Shown: piece after piece, positions 45,773-57,522 of the stretch | Layout: each line of letters opens with the position of its first letter | How positions within the stretch are numbered: the first letter of the stretch is position 1 | Assembly: GCA_023053685.1 (NCBI GenBank) | Contig: JALIGW010000002.1 | Coordinates: 171,521,430 to 171,585,429, forward strand | Source of the DNA: Diadophis punctatus similis | Lineage: Eukaryota; Chordata; Lepidosauria; Squamata; Dipsadidae | Reading direction: 5' to 3' | Length of the DNA stretch: 64,000 nt | The notes under the pieces: generated by a model | Databases searched by the model: none | What the model saw: the letters and a program-made list of their open reading frames with translations, nothing else | Told to the model about the DNA's origin: nothing | Program-made: the position numbers and the translations under genes

Positions 45773-47294
45773 GACAATCGTCAACATTATAGTAAGCATT
45801 GTTAGCTTTTAATCTTTAGAAAGGCAAAACATGATGACATCCTTATTTTTCTCATACATTGAGGTAAGAATTGGATGTCATATGAGCCTCACCCAGAAGT
45901 TAAGTGGTGGCATCAAAAACGACCAAAGATATTACACCAAATCCGGAGGTGTAAGGCTTCTGAGAAAGGAGATTTAAGATCTTTATCTTCTATACTAAGG
46001 CCTCAGCCAATCTGCCATATAGTGATACAATTGTAATTCAATACAACTCAGGGTTAATTTGTTGTTAACCCTGTTGTTGGTGAGCAAAATATGCTCATTG
46101 TTGACTAATCATACAACAGGTTGAGTCTTGGACCTGTGGTCTGGCTTTGACAAATAAATTTCCTCATTCTCAGGGAATGGTGATAGATGAGGCTCAACTC
46201 AACGAACTCCATATAATTTCCTTTGTATTTTTTTTTAAAAAACCCATCTATTTCCCATCAACTTTTTGCAGTGCTATCTATAACTTAGTTATTATGATTA
46301 GACAGGTAGCAGATGATTTGTGAATGATTGCTGAAAAAGATTTATCTGCTGAGCTAACTCTTGCCATTGTTTTTAAACAGCAGAAGGTCACATGATGTCA
46401 ACTGAATCAGTAACATTTTGTGGTTTATTACCTGTACCTCAGTCAGCCAACCCAGTGTTGTAATATGCCACAGTCACAGTTATTTCATGCAACTGTGGTA
46501 TTAAAAGAAATGGGTGGAAAGGAGGTAAAGAGTAATCTTGGAGGTGATTCACCAAAATGCTTTTGAAAGGAATGTTAACCCCTGTGTATCTGCAGCTCTA
46601 CAAATGCATTGGCCAAGACTAGGTATTCTTTGAGATTTCAAAGTAGAAAACCTTGATTGGATAGCTGTTCATTGGGGTCTCACAAGAATGAGTACCCAGC
46701 CACATTGGCTGACTTTATCTGCTCAGACTCTGGGATCCAACAACAGAGACAGAAATATATTTTCAGAAGTTGCTTGGAACCATTTCTTTCTGAAGTAAAA
46801 TTGACTTGGAAACCAGCTCCTGAAAACTTGATTATTTTTTCAGCACTGCTATCATCTAGGCAGCTATAGATGTAGCTTAATGCCTCATGAGACATGTTAT
46901 GATTAAACCTAAAGCATCTCAGTCACAGCCATTGGTACCCTGCTTGATGCTATGTGGAAGTGGGGAAATTGCAAACAAATACCATTGTTGTTGAAATGTT
47001 TGTGCCATTTTCATTCTATGCTAATGTCTCAATTCTTCTGCAGAATCAGTTGGATGTTTTGCTAGTTTGGCAATCCACTTCATCGTCTTTCTTGGCTATG
47101 TGTTTGTATGTTTGATTAGGCCAACCAAAACATTATTTTATAATGGCATTAAAGTACTAGTAATTTTAGTTCTGAGTCCTTTCCTAAATATCCCTTTGGT
47201 GGAATTTTCTCCCCCCCGAACGTTATTTTCAACCAGTAGGTAGGGAGCTTGGTGGCACCAATGAGCTCTGCTGGGACCATAACATGCCATTTAT
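45773..47294. other. No recognised feature
   Basis: Nothing supported. Confidence 0.45.
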
Positions 47295-47560
47295 TTCTTT
47301 ACTAGTTTGTTTATTTATTTAACCTATTTATGGAACCACCCATCTTACAATTGTGACTCTGGGTGGTGAATGTAGTATTAAATCCAACAATGACAACAGG
47401 AAAAATAAAATAAAAAGAAGAATAAAGAAGAATAATGATAATGGCATAATGGTACATGAAGACAACCTAACACAAGTCACACAATTGCAGGCTTGTCCAG
47501 AAAGGCCACATTGGCAAGCCCACCCAACCTCTGAATCCCATGTCTAAAGAAAGAGCCACA
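47295..47560 (+). repeat. Degenerate dispersed repeat
   Basis: 'tttatttaacctatttatgg ... gactctgggtggtgaatg' resembles the widespread amniote 'cccatctcactgggaggactctgggcggctt' repeat. Old copy with an A-rich middle. Confidence 0.35.
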
Positions 47561-48518
47561 TTTTTAAGGACATTTTTGGATGCAACTTATGCTACCGTAT
47601 AATGTTTACTTAAATAATTTTTGGAAGTAAAAATTATGAACGTATATTGAATAATTTTCCTGCTTGTGGACACTGTCAGAGAATACTAAAAAGCTAGTGA
47701 GGTAAGATGTTCCTTTGCAGATGCCCCACTAATTGCTTTTTATCAAGAATTTTCTTCTTTGTGATTAATTTTTTTTAAAGATGCTATGTTAGCTACTTTT
47801 TCAGTTATGGGTTGTATTGGCAGTATATACTTTTGTTAGAAGATCAGCAATTCCATCTATACTTGAATAATATAAACTGCCATTGAGGCACATTATCTTG
47901 TTCATTTTTAATTTATCATTAATCCCAAGAATTCCATCTATCACATTGATTTGCCTAAATTCTTCGAATGCTGTTCCTAAAAAAAACAAACCTACTTTAG
48001 GACACAATATCTGTCCTACATCTCCAACAGTTACCATAATTACTTAATATCCTTATTCTCCTTTAGCACTCTTTCTACCTAAAAATCAGTGTCTCCCGAC
48101 AGCCAGATTCCTGTTTCCAATGTCTTTCATGATATAACTTTTTTTTGGTAGTTTAATGCTTCAAGAAGTATGTTGCTTGAATTTCTTTTGTTGCTTGTTT
48201 TGTTGTAAAAAACCCCACATTCATTTGTGTTTGTTTCATATCTGTGGAAAGAAAGAAAAAAAAGCTACAGAAACTTTTCCACAACCTCAAAAGGATTTGT
48301 TGGAATGTGACTCACTTCTTTTTTTAAAAGAGGAAAACATACACATGTACACATACTTATATACCTACAGTTCCAGCATGAGCATTATACTGAAAGGAAA
48401 ATCTCCAAAATTTCAAATTCTATTGACTATTGTGAAATTTTTTGTGAACTGTGCATTTATGTTCTTTCCCATGGTCAATAAAAAGTTTATAATCTCAATT
48501 TCAGCATATCACTGATTA
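47561..48518. other. No recognised gene; one uninterrupted minus frame
   Basis: A 78-codon minus frame at 47801-48037 begins MVTVGDVGQILCPKVGLFFL and has unusually protein-like composition, but I cannot place it. The 119-codon frame at 48156-48515 looks like chance in AT-rich DNA. Confidence 0.3.
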
Positions 48519-48553
48519 CACACACACACGCACACACACACACACACACACAC
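48519..48553. repeat. (CA)n microsatellite
   Basis: About 17 CA units with one CG. Confidence 0.95.
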
Positions 48554-48639
48554 TCTTAAGATAGCTAAATAATTAAGGCAGGAGTGCAACACAGCAGCAG
48601 CCATGAGGTGACCACCCTCGCCGCCTCCTGCACCTCAAA

Positions 48640-48731
48640 AATAATAAGACCTCCCCAAAAATAAGGCCAAGTGCTTATTTCGGGGATCAAAAGAAAATAA
48701 GACCCTGTCTTATTTTCAGGGAAACACGGGT
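48640..48731. mobile_element. Truncated MITE of the 54299 family
   Basis: 'aataagacctccccaaaaataaggcc' and 'cttattttcagggaaacacgggta' match the inside and right end of the element at 54299-54437. The left terminus is lost. Confidence 0.6.
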
Positions 48732-49560
48732 ACAAATAAAATACCGAATAATAATGAAAACATAAAAGCAAATAAGTTAAAATGCATCCTTAGAAACAAA
48801 TAAACCACACTTACCACATAAAACCAATCCACAAAAAAGTTAGCTTCATAAGTACAAAGCCTAAATAAAAGTATCTTTGTAAACCAAAGGACAACAAAGA
48901 TGGAAGTAGCTTGCTCTCTTATGTTCCCATAAATTGTATATTCAATGCTAGTAGGACTCTGAAAAATGACTCACGAAGATCATGAAACTTGGCCAGATTT
49001 CACATTGCTTGGCATATTGTCATTTGACATTTGTTATATAAATATTCAATCCCATTCTTCTCATTGTGGTGGAAAGAGAGAGAGCGAAAAAAAAGTAAGA
49101 AGGTACAGTTAAACATTAAACGGTAGGAAAGAATTACAGGAAAGTTGAAGTCTTTGCTACCATATAATAGTGGCTGGAAATCCCACCAAATAATTACCTA
49201 TCAATGACAATGGAACTACCAGCTAGATCTAAAGCCTTACCATCACATCCCTCCTTGAAAATTAGAGCCCAATGACTGAGAAGATGCAGTCTTGCCATGG
49301 AATTTTCAATTGAAGTTGAAGAAAGGAGATGTAGAATACATACAAGGAAAAACCACCTCTGGCCATTATTGATATAGTGATAGCTATAAACTTTAATGGA
49401 ACCATAAGATCATGAACAGAGTTATGAATGCAATGGCTAATTATGATGACCTCCAGAACTGCATTAAGACAATTTGTTAGGGAATATAAACTGGGATGCT
49501 GAATTTGATCCATATATTGTTCATAGGCTTCCTGTGGCCTTCCCTTGGCCACCCCTAGAT
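48732..49560. other. No recognised feature
   Basis: Nothing supported. Confidence 0.45.
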
Positions 49561-49658
49561 CAGGGGTGGCCAAACTATGGTCCTTTGAGGACCTGTGGAC
49601 TTCATTCTGGGAGTTGAAGTCCACAGGTCCTCAAAGGACCATAGTTTGGCCACCCCTG
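49561..49658. mobile_element. Palindromic hAT MITE, 98 bp
   Basis: CAGGGGTGGCCAAACTATGG and its exact inverse at the right end. The arms pair almost to the centre ('ttctgggag'). The flanks CCCTAGAT and ACCTAGAT match at 7 of 8. Confidence 0.93.
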
Positions 49659-49751
49659 ACCTAGATGGTCCTAGATATTGAATCTAGTCCTTGGTATAGC
49701 TCTCTCTCTTTTCATTTAGAGAGTCTGTCACATGGGATAAAGCAGTTAGAA

Positions 49752-49938
49752 CAAGGTCCCTGACCCCTGGTCTGTGGACCAGCACCGGGCTGAGGCATGC
49801 CAGAAAGTGGGCTGTGCAAACAAGCAAAGCCCCATCCGTGGGATGCAGGCAGCATGCAAAACCACACCCTCTCCGGTCCGCAGAAAAACCTCTCTCCACA
49901 GAACCAGTCCCTGGTGCCCCAAAAGTTGGCGGCCACTG
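49752..49938. mobile_element. hAT-type element, 187 bp
   Basis: AGTTAGAA is present at 49744-49751 and 49939-49946. The right end reads CAGTGGCCGCCAAC in reverse; the left end CAAGGTCCCTGACC is a weaker inverse. 'accagggactggttctgtgg' (minus) is a known hAT repeat core. Confidence 0.75.
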
Positions 49939-49946
49939 AGTTAGAA

Positions 49947-51274
49947 CATTTAATGCTCAGATAATTTTTTTATAATGCCCACAATTTTTGGATTATTCTT
50001 TACTTTTTCCTTTGCCAATTTACTAAATATTTCTAACCTCTTAATTATGTTGGTCTGTGCTTTACAGACCAAATCTGATTGTTGTTGAAATGTTTTCCCA
50101 GCCATGGTTGCCTTCAATCTAGCGATCTTCTCAGATTTGATTTTACTGGCAAGTCTACAGAAAAAAAAGAGGTTAGCAATATGCCCTTCTTGGAAGCAAG
50201 GTCTTTGGCCATTCTTTATTTTTTTTTAGATATAACATCAGACTTTATTTAAAAAAATCCCCCCAAATTTCAGTGAATACTGAATATATTATTACTGCAG
50301 TTGTTCAAATTCATTTATTCATTTTTTCGTTTCTTTTTCTCTCTCATTCAAGCTATTTTAAAACCTTGAATGCTCATGTGGGAGTGCGAAAACTTTTGTA
50401 AACTGAAAACAAATCTGTCATCTTTTATTCCTTGGAGTCTAATCCTTTCTTTTGTTTTGCCATGTGCTTGCACAAGTGGTTTCCTAGAGAATTGTAAAAC
50501 TGGGAATATATCATTAGAAATAAAACCTTTGGCATTTAATGTTGATCTTATCACCGAGCTGGGCTTTTTCAGCTCTTTGTTCAATATTCGTAGGCCTCCA
50601 GTTGAAATCCTTAATTACAAGGTCCTTGCTTTACATCCTGACATTTCAAATGGAGTCCTGGCTTCATATGATGTAATGTGCTTTGTGAACTAAGCAATCT
50701 AGGAGGTTCTGACATCCCTTCAGAATATGCGGTAGAAGTTTTGACATAGTAGCTTTAGGGTTCCCCCCTCCCATTTCTTCTTATGATGGGTGATCACAGA
50801 AGGGTAGACTAAGATTCAGTTCTTAGAAAAGCAAATTGATATGCCTGCATAATTACAGAGCTATAGCTATTGTCCTGCATGAGGGAATGTAAACTGAGAG
50901 ATTTCTACAGAGCCTTGAGCTAATGCTGTTTACTGAGGGACTTACTTTATAATGAATTAGAACATTTCATCTAGTCAAGTACGTATATCTGGCAGAGCTT
51001 CTGTAGGATATTTTTGATTGTTGATATCAAGGATTGGACCTCAGACTACGTCCACTGACATGGACTAGTTTCCAAGCACTGTCTGACTCATTGGGTTGTT
51101 TTCTTCTATAACAACATGGTGGGAATTTCATATGCTAAACATAAACGAGTCAAAGAGGATTTTGCATCAGATGTTCATGTATTTATTTCATGGATATTGA
51201 ATACATACATTTTCATTACACATACATTGATTTAGTTGAGCCCAAACTCAAATTTACTGTAGGCTTCTTACTGT
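49947..51274. other. No recognised feature
   Basis: Nothing supported. The 107-codon frame at 50370-50693 does not resemble a known family. Confidence 0.4.
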
Positions 51275-51315
51275 TGTTATTGTGCCCTCCTAAAATTTAG
51301 GAGGGCACAATAACA
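51275..51315. repeat. Perfect hairpin, 20-bp arms, 1-nt loop
   Basis: 'tgttattgtgccctcctaaa' type sequence at 51275-51294 is exactly mirrored at 51296-51315. It is not flanked by T-runs and belongs to no repeat family I recognise. Confidence 0.9.
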
Positions 51316-52353
51316 GCGTACTTTCTGCCTTGAACAACTAAGGAAAGTACATTTCAGTTATTTACATTCATGCATGTTCTTCTTACACCCTGTTTCCTGC
51401 ATTGAAGTGAGGAATGTGGTTTACTAGATCTCATCTTTCAGAAACAGATTAATAATCTGGCATACAAGAATGCTGAATAAATCCACCATAGATTTCTGTA
51501 GTAGAAAAATAGTGTGATTCATCAAAACAGATCAGTCAAGACACATAGGAAGCAGTGAACTGAGTTCTCTTAAAGTTGTCATCTTTTTTCCCCAAATTCT
51601 CATAAAAACGCACATGCATTTGAGATAGATGCAGTACCAATTACCAAAGAATATTTGGAAAGGTTGCATATAAAAAGTTAGATATTAGAAATAATTATTT
51701 TTAAAATAGCAATTTGAAGTCTGCGTAAAGCACTGAAATGAGTGCCGTAGTTGAATTAACAGTTGTGTAATCATACCCATAGAAGCAGATCCAAAAACTA
51801 AAAAAGTCCTCTTTGATGCAATGGAACAGATTGAATATCTGCAGCCTTTGCCAGTTTTAAGGAGTAGTTTGCTAATTTGATGGATTTTCAGCTTCTGGGA
51901 TCATGGTAAGCAATACATAGCGCTGCAATTTGATCTTCCATTTATTGAAAGTAAAAATAGGGGGAGAATTGACGGGGTTGTCTGTCTGATAACAGTAGTC
52001 AATTAGTTTCATCACTGCATTAAACTTTCTGCCTATCAGAGTTATTTTGGAATGGCAAAGCTAGCATTCACTTTGAAACTGATCTCAAGGCTGAACAAGT
52101 TCAATAAGTATTGTGGGGGGACAAACATCACATTCATTTTTAGAGGAATGGGCTCAGTTTAAGTATCTTGAGAATGGATAGCAAGAGTGCCATTCAACTT
52201 ACAGGTTTATGAACAGCTGTTTGAAAGTAATGTATAGAACTGGAAACAAGAAATAGGTGTGCATTCATCTAGAATTAATACAGCTATAATACATTAATAA
52301 ATTTCCTTTGTATTAGATCAGTTTTTCCCAATGGGGATTTCTCCAGGAATGAT
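51316..52353. other. No recognised feature
   Basis: Nothing supported. Confidence 0.45.
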
Positions 52354-52530
52354 GGTTTTTATTTATTTATTTATTTATTTTGTCAACACATGTACAAGAT
52401 AACAGGTATGATATAAACATAAACAAAAGCAAAGTATGTATAGGTAAAAATTAGACAATAGGACAGAAGGACAGGGACGGTAGGCACGATGGTGCGCTTA
52501 TGCACGCCCCTTACAGACCTCTTAGGAATG
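52354..52530 (-). mobile_element. Squamate LINE/SINE 3'-end repeat, copy 2
   Basis: ATTT tail, then 'acatgtacaagataacagg', 'ggtaggcacgatggtgcgc' and 'ttatgcacgccccttacag'. This is the same family as 39390-39553, slightly longer at its inner end. Confidence 0.65.
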
Positions 52531-52899
52531 TTGTTCTAGTTGTTGTTGTTATTAATTTATTTACATTTAGTATCGCCACTTACTACTCTAAACTCTGGGA
52601 CATGTTGAACCACATCACCACAGCCTCTGTGCAGTAGTGCTAAAATGTCATTATTGGTAGGGGACTCACTTCCTCCCCCCTTCCCCCCCCCAATTTCTAT
52701 TTGGCCAGCAGGAGCTTGAACTTGGCAACATTCTGGCCAAAGGGCTCCAAATACTAAATGCAATCTTTATCTCCCTTTGAACCTGGAAACAAATTCTGAG
52801 TTTAAAATTTACTGCGGTCATTACAGTTTTACATTTGCATCCCAGAAGATTTTTTTCTCTATTCCTAGCAAGCTCCAAATAAGAAATACATATAAAGTT

Positions 52900-53252
<353 letters not shown>

Positions 53253-53802
53253 TCATCATCTGTCTGTATAATATATGTATAAATTCTAACAGTGGCCGTT
53301 GATTACTTTAAAGCAGAAAGCACTTCATTTGGGGTTAAGTAGCTAATGAAATTATTACTAAGTAGGGATTAGTTTAGCTATTTTTATGTTGTCATTTTAA
53401 AGCCTTGTTTACTTTGTTTTCTTATAACCTGGAATGCCGTTTCACTCGCAGGTTTATTATTTGCTTTATTCTCAGGTCACTTGCCTATCATCACCAGCTG
53501 CAGAGCAAACACTAACTATACAGTCATGCCTAGTGCTGCTTTTCTGTAGACACACCTGGTTCAAACATTTCAGATCAATGGGAGTAACTTCCCCCTCTTT
53601 TCCTCTCTTTTGCGTAGTAGCACAAATTCGGTCCACATTTGGTGCAAGAACAGGTCAGGGCACCCAGTGAGGCAGCTATATTTTATCCAGAAGCAGAATA
53701 TATTGTGTGATCTGACCTTGCTAAGAAAACCACAAACAGTTCATGTGAAGGCATTTCCCCTGGGTTTTCCGCCCTAAGAGGAGCTGATGGAATAGCATAG
53801 TC
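53253..53802. other. No recognised feature
   Basis: Nothing supported. Confidence 0.45.
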
Positions 53803-54047
53803 CAGGGGTGAATTCTAGCAGGTTCTGACAGGTTCTGGAGAATCGGTAGTGGAAATTTTGAGTAGTTCGGAGAACCGGCAAATACCACCTCTGGCTGGCC
53901 CCAGAGTGGGGTGGGGATGGAGATTTTGCAGTATCCTTCCCCCAGGAGTGGGGAGGGAATGGGGATTTTGCAGTATCCTTCCCCTGCCATGCCCACCAAG
54001 CCACACCCACAGAACCGGTAGTAAAAAAAAATTGGATTTCACCACTG
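53803..54047. mobile_element. Non-autonomous hAT (CAGGGGTGAAATTC type), 245 bp
   Basis: CAGGGGTGAATTCTAGC at the left and GGATTTCACCACTG at the right are inverse ends; 'agaaccgg' boxes occur near both. An internal 'ggattttgcagtatccttccc' is duplicated about 60 bp apart. No matching target duplication was found. Confidence 0.7.
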
Positions 54048-54298
54048 GTCCAAATCCAACTCAATCATATTGTCTCTGAAATTGTTTGGTACTTTCTGCA
54101 GTAGGTCTAAGTCTGACCAGAAGAGGACTTTTGAACTTCTAAAAAAGTTCCAACCTGTGAATACCTGATATAGGGGAAGTTTAGTGGCTCTGGTTCTGTT
54201 TGCCAAGCCACAGACTTTAGATTCATTTCTATTATATTATATTAATAATCGCATTGAATGAGGAAGATTAAACTGCCCGGTCTCAATCTCATAGCATA

Positions 54299-54437
54299 TA
54301 CCGTGTTTTCCCCAAAATAAGACCCTGTCTTATATTTTTTTGAACCCTGAAATAAACGCTTGGCCTTATTGCCATGCACTCAAAAGCCCGATTGGGCTTA
54401 TTATCAGGGGATGTCTTATTTTAGGGGAAACAGGGTA
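54299..54437. mobile_element. MITE with ~25-bp terminal inverted repeats
   Basis: 'taccgtgttttccccaaaat' at the left is inverse to 'attttaggggaaacagggta' at the right, and 'aagaccctgtctta' lies just inside. Superfamily is not certain. Confidence 0.75.
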
Positions 54438-54467
54438 CCAGTAGAATAAAGGAAGAACCCAACTACC

Positions 54468-54622
54468 CAGCTGCTGTGGCCTAGAGGTGGAACTCTTGCC
54501 TCACAATCAGGAGGTTGTGAATTTGATCCTAGGTAGAGGCAGATGTAAGGGTCTCCTGCTTGGGCAGGGGGTTGGACTAGATGACCTGCTGCAAGGTCCC
54601 TTCCAACTCTGTTGATCTGATC
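54468..54622 (+). mobile_element. tRNA-headed SINE with CR1 3' tail
   Basis: The head 'gctgtggcctagaggtgg' carries an A-box-like sequence and 'ggttgtgaatttgatcc' a B-box-like one. The tail 'gggcagggggttggactaga' and 'cccttccaactctgttgatc' is the CR1 3' end, as at 45715-45765. It was therefore copied by CR1 machinery. Confidence 0.8.
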
Positions 54623-54688
54623 TAAACCCCATGAAAACTTCATCAAGAAAGTGCATTCATTTAGCCCATGTGAAAAATGCATTCCTTA

Positions 54689-54760
54689 AACCAAGGGTAA
54701 GCAACTTTTTTGAGCTGAGAGCCCAAAACCCGTGGCCCCGGGAGAGTTACCTGTATTTAA
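54689..54760. mobile_element. hAT-type end fragment
   Basis: 'aagggtaagcaacttttttgagctgagagcc' resembles the common hAT end 'caggggtcggcaacctttttgagctgagagcc'. The other end is missing. Confidence 0.45.
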
Positions 54761-55430
54761 AATGGTGTGCCATAGCTGGCACAACTAGCCATAAAACACT
54801 ACTTTCTCAGAAAGTAACTAGCTCCTTGAATTGCTATCAAATTTCTTAGTAGACCTTTTGTGGAACCTAAAGGCATTACTGTAAAGAAATGTGATCTTAG
54901 TTTACTTTGCTTTGCTTTGCTTTTGTTTTACTTTATTATTTGTTTTATGCTGGTCTTCTAGTTAAAAAGAATCTTTTAAAAAAGTTCTGATGGAACAGGA
55001 AGCAAAGGAAATGCTTGAGGCCCATTGGTATTCATATGAGCACTATGCTGCCAGTCTCCAGCCCAGTTTTACACCCATATATATTCACTCAAAATTCTTT
55101 CTGTATCATTGGAGCACTACAGCAAATGTCTTCCCTCTCACTTTTTATTTAAATCATCTACATGTCTCTCCAGCCATTTATGAATGAGCCTGTGTAAACA
55201 AAGTAAATTTCTTTTTGAAATGCTTGTTTACAGAAACTGCCATTTTTGTGCTTGTACAGTACAACGTGACTATGCTACATAACTGTCATGAGCTCATTGA
55301 AGTGTGTAGGTAAGTATCTGAATGTAATTATCAGGTAAATCAGCAACAAGACATGGTTTCAAAAAAGATGAAACAAATGTGATGACATCACAATGCAAGC
55401 TCTGCCCCTTACTTATTTGTATGTGGTATC
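54761..55430. other. No recognised feature
   Basis: Nothing supported. Confidence 0.45.
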
Positions 55431-55740
55431 TAGGGGTGAAATCCTCCCGGTTCGCTCTTACCTGTTGGTCACTGCACAGCCGAACAACTTGGTGGCGTTC
55501 ACAGCGCGGGGCTTCCCCCGCCCGCTTTCCCCGCCCGCCGGGATGCCGCTGTTTGCGTTCTTTTGCCCTCTGCGCATGCGCAAAGCGTTCTGCTTGCGCA
55601 GAGGGCAAAAGAACGCAAATGCCGGTGTCCAAGCGGGCGGGGAAAGTGGGCGTGGGAAGCCCCGCGCCACGAATGCCACCAGGTTGTTCGGCTGTGTGGC
55701 GACCAACAGGTAAGAGCGAACTGGGAGGATTTCACCCCTG
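55431..55740. mobile_element. Fully palindromic hAT element, 310 bp, perfect target duplication
   Basis: 'taggggtgaaatcctcccgg' at the left is inverse to the right end, and the arms pair over almost the whole length, centred at 55585. GTGGTATC is at both 55423-55430 and 55741-55748. The centre is the hairpin 'ttttgccctctg' / 'cagagggcaaaa' with TGCGCATGCGCA at 55571-55582, homologous to 10784-10833. CpG content is high. The long frames on both strands are symmetrical by-products. Confidence 0.95.
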
Positions 55741-55928
55741 GTGGTATCATAATTCAGGTTCAAAAAAGATGGGATTTTGAGTTGTGGTGCCATATATTTT
55801 CCCATTAGCACCCCCAGCAGTTACTCTAATTTAAATAAAAATCCATTTTTTATCACCCTGGTGAAGAAGTGAGCAAGCAACTGTTTCAATGACATCTCAA
55901 TCTGTTGTCCGAATTGTGTTGTATTAAT

Positions 55929-56154
55929 TGTTACGTACTGATGTACGGAGTACGAATTTGCATAGCCACCACTGATTGGCTAACCTAGCGGCAGGAGAAA
56001 TAAAGTACTGTCAGTGGCTAGCAGGTTTCAGGGAAGCCCTTAAAAGCAGCTTCCCTGCAACCTGCCGGCAGTCCATATTAGTTCTAGCCAATAGACAATA
56101 AAGGTGCTGAATTGTTCCTGAGCCTCGCCTCTTCATTTACACGCGAATCTAACA
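55929..56154 (+). mobile_element. Solo LTR, 226 bp
   Basis: It starts TGTTACGTACTG and ends CGAATCTAACA (TG...CA, with TGTTA/TAACA inverted ends), flanked by TTAAT on both sides (55924-55928 and 56155-56159). 'acaataaaggtgc' near 56096 would serve as a poly-A signal. No internal retroelement sequence adjoins, so the body was lost by LTR recombination. Whether it came from a Ty3/gypsy element or an endogenous retrovirus is undecided. Confidence 0.85.
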
Positions 56155-56159
56155 TTAAT

Positions 56160-56883
56160 TGTGACGGCAACTTCCTGACCTTGTTCTTTATCTTAAAACT
56201 GTGTTAAAAGGGCCATATAAATCTTATAAATAAATAAGTAAAGAGACAAGCAAACTTGTTTTGGCTTGGCTATAGTCTAGGACTTGAAGTGCCAAAAGGT
56301 TGATAGGCTTTCAAACCAATGCAAGTTCATTTCCCTTTTTGAGGTAGGCCTCTGTTCTGCATCAGTGGAGATAGGACTGTGCATGATTTGAGATCCTCAT
56401 GGTGATAGCCTGAATGATTCTTTAGAATGAATAAAAGGAAGCCCTTTTTAAAATATCATACATATATTCTGGATTGTTGGACCATTAGTGGCTGTTTGTT
56501 ATCTTCGGCATTACAGATAGTGTTCCTTTAATACTCCTGCCAGAAATTACAGTGGAAGAGACTGTCTCATTCTTCTCCCTGTGACTTAGACTGCTGAAAT
56601 AAACGAACCCCGGATCCTTGTACATCAATACTATTTACTAGTCCTGTCACACCAGCTATCTCAGCATTTGCTGACTTCCCAAATATTATTAAATATTTTA
56701 TGGCCTAGAATAGCCACATGCTCAGATTTACAGGAGACTTTCATTTCTTTATATACATTAACTTTTATGATGGTATTATATTGGTGAGTCACAAGTGATT
56801 TTCTGCTGATCCTTTTTAGCTAGTAAAGGTGTGTACATCAAATTGGAAACCCCCTAAATATTGATTCATGACCTGTGGTGACA
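56160..56883. other. No recognised feature
   Basis: Nothing supported. Confidence 0.45.
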
Positions 56884-57522
56884 AGCTGTGGTTGAGATCT
56901 ATAAGTTGGAGTGTCTGCACAATAAAGCCCATGAAACAACTCTTTATATGTTAGCTGATATATTCATGACATGCCAAAATCCATCTTTCAGTTTTTTGGA
57001 AGTCTCTTCCCTTGAGAAAGAGTCATTTTCCCCCTATGTCATTCTCAAAGCTGTGGTTGAGATCTATAAGCTGAAGTGTTACAGCATGCCTGCATAATAA
57101 AGCCTATGAAACAACTTTATAAGTCAGCTGATATATTCATACTTAATAAACGTTCCTATAAGCGTTCTTATACTGTTATGTATTGAATATATATAATTGT
57201 GTTAAGCCCTGCTAAAGTGAAACTAACCTTTAGATGACCCTAACTGTTAACGCCAACTGTTTTGGAGGGAAACTTAGGGTGGGCTCTTTCAAGTATTATG
57301 ATTGGTTAAGGCCCTGTGGGCCCAGAGTATAAATTACAGGGATTTGCCTGTTGTTACACAGTTCCAGTTTGAGTCAATACATGCTGTTGTATCTATGCTG
57401 GTCTGTTCTTGCCTACTGCAGCCCACTACACAATACATACTATGCCAAAATCCATCTTTCAGTTTCTTGAAAGTCCTTTTCCCTTGAGAAAGAGTCATTT
57501 TTCCTCTATCTCATTCTCAAAG
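56884..57522 (+). repeat. Tandem duplication A-B-A'-(insert)-B'
   Basis: Block A ('gctgtggttgagatctataa' to 'gctgatatattcat') is at 56884-56970 and 57050-57140. Block B ('atgccaaaatccatctttca' to 'attctcaaag') is at 56971-57050 and 57442-57522. A 292-bp insertion separates A' and B'. Confidence 0.9.
57144..57435 (+). mobile_element. LTR-like insertion between A' and B'
   Basis: Flanked by CATACT (57138-57143 and 57436-57441). Inside lie 'tgttatgtattgaatatat', a TATA-like 'gtataaattac' near 57328, and an end 'acacaatac' partly inverse to 'gtattg'. It could be a solo LTR with altered ends. The uninterrupted A-B copy to the left serves as the empty site. Confidence 0.55.

Noticed and set aside
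53803..54047. 8-bp target duplication for this hAT
   Set aside because: Flanks GCATAGTC and GTCCAAAT do not match at the element borders, so no duplication is claimed.
55379..55811. Frames of 106-133 codons on both strands at the palindromic hAT
   Set aside because: They mirror each other through the palindrome and match no transposase.
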